64,000 bases of DNA from Alteromonas lipotrueiana (GTDB taxonomy: Bacteria; Pseudomonadota; Gammaproteobacteria; Enterobacterales; Alteromonadaceae): assembly GCF_019249245.1 (NCBI RefSeq), contig NZ_JAESDK010000018.1, positions 36,604 to 100,603 of the forward strand. The letters run 5' to 3'. How positions within the stretch are numbered: the stretch's first letter is position 1; each line of letters starts with the position of its first letter. The notes under the pieces are model-generated. The model searched no databases and was not told the DNA's origin. It worked only from the letters and a program-made list of their open reading frames with translations. The position numbers and the translations under genes are program-made. Below are positions 59,169-64,000 of this stretch, one piece after another.

Positions 59169-60530
59169 TTATTCGGTTGGAAAATCAAGCCCTTTCCATG
59201 CTTTCATTCCACCTAACAAATTTCGTACATCCATAAAGCCTGCTCTTAATAAAATACTCACTCCCACCCCGGCCCGGTGGCCTACACCGCAGGTCACTAT
59301 TACCGGTTGATTTTTATCTAAGCAAAGTTCGTCCAGCTTATCTTCCAGGTATCCCACATAACAATGTTTTGCATTGGGAATGTGGCCGCTATCGAATTCA
59401 TCACTTTCTCGCACGTCTAATACTTGTGGGTTGTCCATGTCTTTTAATGCCCGTGGCGAAATTGATCCACTCGATTCCCATTCACGTGCGGCATCCCGCC
59501 ACGCTTCAAACCCGCCAGCCAATGCTCCTCGAACATTATCTAATCCGATATTACTCAAATGACGCACTGCAGAGTCGATATTCACATTTCCCTCGGTAAC
59601 CAGATAAATAGGACTGTCGGCTTCGGCCAGCCATCCTCCAAATACCGGCAAACCGCCTTCCCAGATACTATAGCTACCGCTAATATGGCCTCCCGCAAAA
59701 CCTTCAGGCAAGCGTGTATCATAAATTCGCTCGCCCCTACTTGCGTTGTCAAAATCGTCAACAGTATGTAGGGGCACATCACCGCTTCTGAGCTTAGGCG
59801 GCAGCCCGCCATCTAAATTAACTTTCTCCATCGTGCGAAAGTATGGTGGACGGGGGATGCGCTCTCCTCCTTTCTTCTGTGCAAATTCGTCACGTGAGAG
59901 AGTAAATACATTATTGTAAGTTTTTTCATCGCCTAATGTTGACCACGATCGCTCTGCCATGCCGCTACCGCACACTGAGCCTGGACCATGGGCAGGTAGA
60001 ACTAATGCTGTATCGCCGAGACCCGCCAGTTTTTTATGCACCGAGTCATAGATACAAGCTGCATTTTCAACCGATTTGTCTTCAGCCGGGAGATCTGAGC
60101 GTCCGGTATCCCCAAAAAACAACGTATCGCCGGTAAATATAGCCCAGGCTGTCTCGGCATTCTCGTCTTCATACACCGCATAACTCATACTTTCAGGAGT
60201 ATGGCCGGGGGTGTGTAAAGCACGAATAAGTAGTTTACCTACACGAAAAGTATCGCCATCTTTTAACCGAACATCACCGTGACCAAAGGTTTCAAAATTA
60301 CCATTGTAGATTTTTGCGCCGGTGCGCCTGGCCAACCACGCCGACCCCATCACAAAATCTTCCTGACGGTGGGTTTCAACGATATGCGTTATGCGCGTTC
60401 CCAACAAACGTGCTGCATCAACATAATCTTGTACATGGCGAGCCGGATCCACCAACATGGCTTCGCCTTCGTCAGCCAGTAGCCATGCATAATGCGCAAT
60501 CCCGGGTGTTTCGATGCGTTTGAGTTTCAT
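59169..60530 (-). CDS. MBL-fold persulfide dioxygenase with two rhodanese domains
   Basis: This 453-residue fusion has a metallo-beta-lactamase domain (about 1-235), one inactive rhodanese domain (about 260-355, no active Cys: VTEGNV) and one active rhodanese domain (about 365-450, active loop VTCGVGHRAG). The usual THxHxDH motif reads THRQEDF: His54 and Asp58 remain, while the other two histidines are lost. With His110 (HTPGHT) and Asp135 (FTGDT) this gives the 2-His-1-Asp iron site known in ETHE1-type persulfide dioxygenases, so the missing histidines are consistent with a mononuclear Fe enzyme. AGGAG precedes the ATG. The operon has two YeeE/YedE genes upstream; together they handle sulfide/thiosulfate. 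Confidence 0.85.
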   Translation of the reverse strand: MKLKRIETPGIAHYAWLLADEGEAMLVDPARHVQDYVDAARLLGTRITHIVETHRQEDFVMGSAWLARRTGAKIYNGNFETFGHGDVRLKDGDTFRVGKLLIRALHTPGHTPESMSYAVYEDENAETAWAIFTGDTLFFGDTGRSDLPAEDKSVENAACIYDSVHKKLAGLGDTALVLPAHGPGSVCGSGMAERSWSTLGDEKTYNNVFTLSRDEFAQKKGGERIPRPPYFRTMEKVNLDGGLPPKLRSGDVPLHTVDDFDNASRGERIYDTRLPEGFAGGHISGSYSIWEGGLPVFGGWLAEADSPIYLVTEGNVNIDSAVRHLSNIGLDNVRGALAGGFEAWRDAAREWESSGSISPRALKDMDNPQVLDVRESDEFDSGHIPNAKHCYVGYLEDKLDELCLDKNQPVIVTCGVGHRAGVGVSILLRAGFMDVRNLLGGMKAWKGLDFPTE

Positions 60531-60571
60531 TATTTTCTCCTATGCCTTCGTCGAAAAGAGTTTTAACCGTC

Positions 60572-60994
60572 TCATGTAGACGATTTCGATTTTAACCAAT
60601 GCTGGGCCAGCATACCGGCAAGCATCGCAACCACAAATAACACTACATCAGGCTGTAACGTCGCCAATGCTACGACCCCCGGGCCAGGACAAAATCCACC
60701 AATGCCCCAGCCTATTCCAAAAATAGCGGCGCCTAAAACTAACTTTGTGTCGATTTTGGTGCTCGAGGGGATATCAAACTTATCTGTGAATACCGGTCCC
60801 TGTCTTTTACGGACCCAATAAATTCCCGGGGCTGCGATAGCAATCGCACCTCCCATAACAAACGCTAAGGTCGCGTCCCAGTTAGAACTCCAGTCTAGAA
60901 AATTTAAGACCCGCGCCGGATTGCTCATCCCAGATATAATGAGGCCTAATCCAAAAATAAATCCACAAAACAGGGAGGTGGCAAGTGCTTTCAT
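60572..60994 (-). CDS. YeeE/YedE-family half-transporter (second)
   Basis: This 140-residue membrane protein has the GGFCPGPGVVAL motif with the conserved cysteine typical of the second half of TsuA/YeeE-type thiosulfate/sulfur transporters (PmpB-like). GAGGAG precedes the ATG. It is 41 bp upstream of the persulfide dioxygenase gene and 21 bp downstream of the first half gene, which suggests they work as a pair. Confidence 0.88.
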   Translation of the reverse strand: MKALATSLFCGFIFGLGLIISGMSNPARVLNFLDWSSNWDATLAFVMGGAIAIAAPGIYWVRKRQGPVFTDKFDIPSSTKIDTKLVLGAAIFGIGWGIGGFCPGPGVVALATLQPDVVLFVVAMLAGMLAQHWLKSKSST

Positions 60995-61015
60995 AAATTT
61001 GCTCCTCGGTTACTT

Positions 61016-61444
61016 TTAAAAGTGTCTTATGAGATTAGTGGTGATCACCGCCGCACCAAAAAATATCATCGTGGCAACTATCGAACGCGGCGATAGCCGA
61101 CCGATTCCGGCCACACCATGACCAGAAGTACAGCCGCTACCCAATCGGGTACCGAAGCCTACCAATAACCCTGCAATTATCATCCAACCTGAGCCTAACT
61201 GAGTCTGGACCGCAAAGCCGCCCATTAGCGCAATGTAGAGTATTGCTGACAAAATGATTCCGGCTAAAAATGCTAACCGCCAATGTCGTTCGAATCCGCT
61301 TTTTGTCATTGCGCCGGCAGAAATACCCGATATCCCCGCGATACGCCCAAGAGTCAGCAGTAGCAATACCACTGCCGACCCAATAAGAATACCGCCTGCT
61401 AAGCCCGCCCATGGTTCAAACGGGGTTGTAGTCCAGTTTTCCAT
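61016..61444 (-). CDS. YeeE/YedE-family half-transporter (first)
   Basis: This 142-residue membrane protein has the SGCTSGHGVAG motif, with the conserved cysteine for the first half of the YeeE/YedE fold (PmpA-like). In full-length thiosulfate transporters both motifs lie in one chain; here they are two genes. AAGGAG precedes the ATG at 61444. It heads the sulfur operon. A BigR-like repressor gene, common in such operons, is not present in the window. Confidence 0.88.
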   Translation of the reverse strand: MENWTTTPFEPWAGLAGGILIGSAVVLLLLTLGRIAGISGISAGAMTKSGFERHWRLAFLAGIILSAILYIALMGGFAVQTQLGSGWMIIAGLLVGFGTRLGSGCTSGHGVAGIGRLSPRSIVATMIFFGAAVITTNLIRHF

Positions 61445-61614
61445 TTTTTACTCCTTAAGCACTCTGCGCAGGGATTTTTTATCGTTGAAAGATACATAGC
61501 GTGTTAACGACTTCGTATAATCCCAGTTACATTAATAAATGCATAACGGTTAAAAAAGGATCAGTTGGCGGTAGATAGTACTTTCTGGCTGCCAGATAAA
61601 CTGAAGTATTTACC

Positions 61615-61800
61615 ATGCGTTACAGGCAGATGATCAAATGGCAAACACAGCAGCTTAAAGTCTTCCTACACGTGGGGGTTCGGCTTTCGGGGATTTCAAA
61701 GAGGCTGAAGAATAGCTACAGAGCTGCCAGCCCCATACTGTGTTCGTATGTTAACACTCACTTTAATGTAATTCGGGGAAAGCCAGACATGAAGCCCTGA
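61615..61800 (+). pseudogene. diverged remnant of an IS30-family transposase N-terminus
   Basis: The frame starts MRYRQMIKWQTQQL and reads ISKRLK, aligning with the N-terminus of the IS30 transposase next door (MRYKQLIEGQRYQI and IGKRLK), after which similarity is lost. It is a second, older IS30 fragment on the opposite strand to the 61911 transposase. It ends at TGA 61798-61800. Confidence 0.5.
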
Positions 61801-61878
61801 GCCGAATACAGGCACAGGTGCGCGTGCAGGCAACATTTTGGCTATTGTGTAAGACACGAGGTATGAAAAGTGACTCGC

Positions 61879-62962
61879 GGATTCAACCCCGAAGTGCACC
61901 ACTCGCTAAATTAAGCCGCACCACGTAATTTATCAAACACCACTGCTGGCTGTTTATATCCCAGGCACTTTCTTGGCCGAAGGTTAAGTGCCCGTTGAGC
62001 GTCTGCAATTTGCTTGTCTGTTACTGTCCATAAATCCGTGCCTTTTTGGATATATTGCCGCAGCAACCCGTTGAAGTTTTCGTTCAGGCCGCGTTCCCAT
62101 GATGAATACGGGTTGGCGAAGTAAATGTCCGTCTTCAACTTCTCTGCAACCATTTCATGGTCACAGAATTCACTGCCGTTGTCCGCTGTAATAGTGCGAA
62201 CGTGGCAACGGTAGCGCCACAACATGGCAATCATGGCCCTGCTCACGTCTTCTGCGCTTTTCGCTGGCACTTTGCGTATCAGGTACAGCTTACTTTTTCG
62301 TTCAACCAGGCTCACGATGGCACCTGTGCCGTTCTTGCCTAATACCGTATCGGCTTCCCAGTCACCGAACCGTTTCTTCTTATCTACTATGGCAGGACGG
62401 CATTCAATGCCAACCCGATTCGGAATAATAACGCGCTTCGCGTAGCTGCCTTTACGGTATTTACGGTGGCCATGTCGTAACTGCTTGTAGAGCTTTCCAC
62501 CGCGCAATTTATCGCGCTGTACGAAGCCGTAAATCCACTCATGACTGACGATATGACCAATAATTTTGCCCACGCCTGCAATCTGTTCGGGGCTCCACTT
62601 CTGGCTCAGCCCGAACTCGACGAAATTAATAGTCAGCGCTGATACACTATATTTCGCAGCCTGACATCGTCGTTTGACTGCCTTAGCCTGAGCAGCTTCA
62701 GGCAGGTAGTGGTTGTTCCGAATTCTGTTGCGACGCACTTCAAGACTAATCGTGCTGTGACTCACCTTTAACCGCTTCCCTATCTCCCGATAGCTGAAAC
62801 CCTCGCGTAATTAGGCTTCGATCTGGTATCGTTGTCCTTCGATCAACTGCTTGTACCTCATGGTAACTACTCATGTTTTTTGGCGATTACAGAGTACCAC
62901 CAACAGGCAGTTGATCTCTTCTCACCGTTTAACAATGAATGGTGCACTTATTATCTGAATTC
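61879..62962. mobile_element. IS30-family insertion sequence
   Basis: The element is about 1.08 kb with imperfect terminal inverted repeats: GGATTCAACCCCGAAGTGCA at 61879 and its partner GAATTCAGATAATAAGTGCA (reverse complement, ending at 62962), sharing GNATTCA and AAGTGCACC. The transposase fills it. No clear target duplication was identified (flanks CGC and GGG). Its right end is 4 bp from the stop of the putative immunity gene. Confidence 0.75.
61911..62861 (-). pseudogene. IS30 transposase with an in-frame nonsense codon
   Basis: From ATG 62861 the frame reads MRYKQLIEGQRYQIEA then TAA at codon 17, then LREGFSYREIGKRLK and on for 300 residues to the stop at 61911. The region beyond has the DDE-type IS30 core (GDWEADTVLG, ITADNGSEF, PYSSWERGLNENFNGLLRQ). 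The single stop (typical members have a leucine or glutamine here) disables full-length translation; a GTG at 62765 could start a product lacking the first 32 residues, including part of the DNA-binding helix-turn-helix. So it is probably inactive. Confidence 0.85.
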
Positions 62963-62966
62963 GGGA

Positions 62967-63155
62967 CTATCTTATGTGTTGAAAGTCATCAGGCCAAAAC
63001 TCTCCCATTATACTGGCAGCTATGATCGCAACAAAAACAACACTTAAATTATTATCAAAATCAGGAATGAGTAACGTAATAAGTGAATTTATTAAAACCG
63101 CCGATAGGCTTGAAATTAGTATAGCTGCTATCTTTTTATATTTTGTTTTAGTCAT
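62967..63155 (-). CDS. small two-helix membrane protein, putative microcin immunity protein
   Basis: This 62-residue protein has a basic N-terminus (MTKTKYKK), two hydrophobic helices (IAAILISSLSAVLINSLITLL and LSVVFVAIIAASIMG) and an acidic tail (GEFWPDDFQHIR). AAGGAG lies at the ideal distance before the ATG at 63155. Small cationic membrane proteins of this size encoded just downstream of class II microcins usually give self-protection, so that role is inferred from position. The stop is 4 bp from the IS30 end, so its C-terminus may have been trimmed by the insertion. Confidence 0.6.
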   Translation of the reverse strand: MTKTKYKKIAAILISSLSAVLINSLITLLIPDFDNNLSVVFVAIIAASIMGEFWPDDFQHIR

Positions 63156-63166
63156 TTTTTCTCCTT

Positions 63167-63204
63167 GATAAAATAAAGTTCTTTAAGTAGAACTTTATTT
63201 TATC
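63167..63204 (-). terminator. 16-bp hairpin between the microcin and immunity genes
   Basis: GATAAAATAAAGTTCT (63167-63182) and AGAACTTTATTTTATC (63189-63204) form a perfect 16-bp stem with a 6-nt loop. On the minus strand it lies just upstream of the AAGGAG of the small membrane gene. It could be an attenuator or an mRNA stabiliser giving more microcin than immunity transcript. Confidence 0.7.
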
Positions 63205-63214
63205 ATTAATTGCG

Positions 63215-63466
63215 CTATCTCAAGCGATACGTAACATAGCCTGCCGTGGCGGCCCCAGCCGTAGCACTGACCGCATTAAAGCCACCTGGGCCCCATACAA
63301 AACCTCCAGCAGCTGCACCCGCAAATCCTGATCCACTCAAGCCTGAGCCCCAACTGCTCATGGCATAGCCAGCCATAGAAGAAGCAGCTCCTACTACACC
63401 CATTCCAATATTAGCCAGAACTCCACCATTAACACTTTCTATTTCATTTATATTTAGTTCATACAT
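63215..63466 (-). CDS. class II microcin / bacteriocin-like precursor with double-glycine leader
   Basis: This 83-residue precursor has a 15-residue leader, MYELNINEIESVNGG, matching the colicin V-type double-glycine leader (hydrophobic residues at -4, -7, -12; Gly-Gly at -2/-1; CvaC starts MRTLTLNELDSVSGG). Cleavage after Gly15 leaves 68 residues, rich in Gly, Ala and Ser with scattered aromatics and a Tyr-Arg-Leu-Arg C-terminus: a short helix-prone, membrane-active-looking peptide as in class II microcins. AGGTGAAG precedes the ATG at 63466, which is chosen over 63523 since only the short start gives a canonical leader. A CvaB-type peptidase exporter is not in view. The family of the mature peptide is not recognised. 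Confidence 0.75.
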   Translation of the reverse strand: MYELNINEIESVNGGVLANIGMGVVGAASSMAGYAMSSWGSGLSGSGFAGAAAGGFVWGPGGFNAVSATAGAATAGYVTYRLR

Positions 63467-63544
63467 AGTTACTTCACCTAAAATTACCTTATTGTGTGAG
63501 ACAGTTAAATAAACGCCCCACAAAAATTACAAATGGAAGAACTT

Positions 63545-63601
63545 ATGAAATATAAGAAGACTAAAACTCACAAACCACCTAAACCTAGCCTTTATATTTA
63601 A
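63545..63601 (+). CDS. possible 18-residue Lys/Pro-rich peptide
   Basis: MKYKKTKTHKPPKPSLYI follows GGAAGAACTT 6 bp upstream. It is strongly basic. It is divergent from the microcin gene. It may be a chance frame; the ribosome site and composition are the only support. Confidence 0.2.
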   Translation: MKYKKTKTHKPPKPSLYI

Positions 63602-63994
63602 AAGTTCTGTTCCAGAATACATAGGATTTTGTATTTACAAAACTGTACATAAAGCGCGTTTTTGACAGAATTACGAATATCAGTCGGCCGGATACACTTT
63701 GATATTTTTGTGTGTCTTGCGCAAAGTAAATTTTGTGGTGGAGTTAGTCAATCTGGCGGGTGCTAAAAATATCGCCTCCAAGATGGCAGAAGCGGGACCC
63801 CTACTCTTGGCTGGTCTCTCACTACGCGGGTATTCGCCTCTAAACAGTGGCGTGTAACCGCACACTTTGTAAACCTGACCTGAAAGAATAGCGAATAAGA
63901 AAGTAACTGATGTAGAGGATAGCTGTAACTACCCCCTAAAATGAAACAGCTTATTCGTAGAATTTCTTTTAAACTATTTGAAAGGAGTTTTACG
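63602..63994. other. non-coding stretch near the right edge
   Basis: No gene is supported. A 61-residue minus-strand frame (63680-63865) has no ribosome site and its residues do not resemble a protein family. The segment includes GC-rich sequence unlike its AT-rich surroundings. Confidence 0.35.
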
Positions 63995-64000
63995 ATGACA
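63995..64000 (+). CDS. start of a gene that runs off the window
   Basis: ATGACA at the window edge is preceded by AAAGGAG with 7 nt spacing, so a plus-strand gene starts here. Only two codons are visible and nothing can be said about its product. Confidence 0.55.

Noticed and set aside
63680..63865. 61-codon minus-strand frame near the right edge
   Set aside because: No ribosome site and composition unlike coding sequence.

Overview
The window looks like a chromosome segment of a marine gammaproteobacterium of the order Alteromonadales, probably an Alteromonas relative. The core gene content and order (glnL-glnG; valS-holC-pepA divergent from lptF-lptG; plsC, rraB), the TonB receptor next to flavin-dependent halogenase homologues, GlyGly-CTERM and PEP-CTERM-like sorting tails, and a katB-ankB pair all fit. 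The placement is inferred from protein character; no 16S rRNA or database search was available.

Layout. 0-9 kb: NtrBC two-component system with an NtrC-type operator upstream, then a TonB-dependent receptor and two tandem FAD-dependent 'tryptophan halogenase' family genes. 9-13.2 kb (minus): an ABC exporter-HlyD-TolC operon whose ABC protein has lost every catalytic ATPase motif, divergent from an NhaR-like LysR regulator. 14-22 kb: an Hpt/HD-GYP protein, plsC, rraB, a GlyGly-CTERM surface protein, and a periplasmic binding protein paired with a hybrid histidine kinase. 22-30 kb: valS, holC, pepA, lptF, lptG, an RDD protein and tRNA-Leu(CAA).

30.1-41.2 kb is a metal-resistance genomic island. 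It begins at the 3' end of tRNA-Leu and ends at a decayed copy of the same tRNA 3' half plus its downstream flank. It carries a permease gene split by an in-frame TGA, two cation diffusion facilitators, a czcCBA efflux operon with a Cys/His-rich leader gene, a duplicated permease fragment and an IS3-family remnant. No integrase is visible.

41.3-64 kb is mosaic: a pullulanase with a PEP-CTERM-like partner, a UbiG-type methyltransferase, a Fic protein with two palindromic operators, a dispersed REP-like repeat with a RAYT transposase remnant, a stress-type membrane protein pair, periplasmic catalase plus ankyrin protein, a lipoprotein penicillin acylase, a sulfur-handling operon (two YeeE/YedE halves plus persulfide dioxygenase-rhodanese), an IS30 element with a nonsense mutation, and a small CvaC-like class II microcin candidate with a downstream small membrane protein that could be its immunity protein.

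The best candidates for undescribed biology are the microcin/immunity pair at 62.97-63.47 kb, the ATPase-dead ABC exporter operon at 9-13.2 kb, the Fic gene with its paired operator, and the tRNA-bounded metal island.
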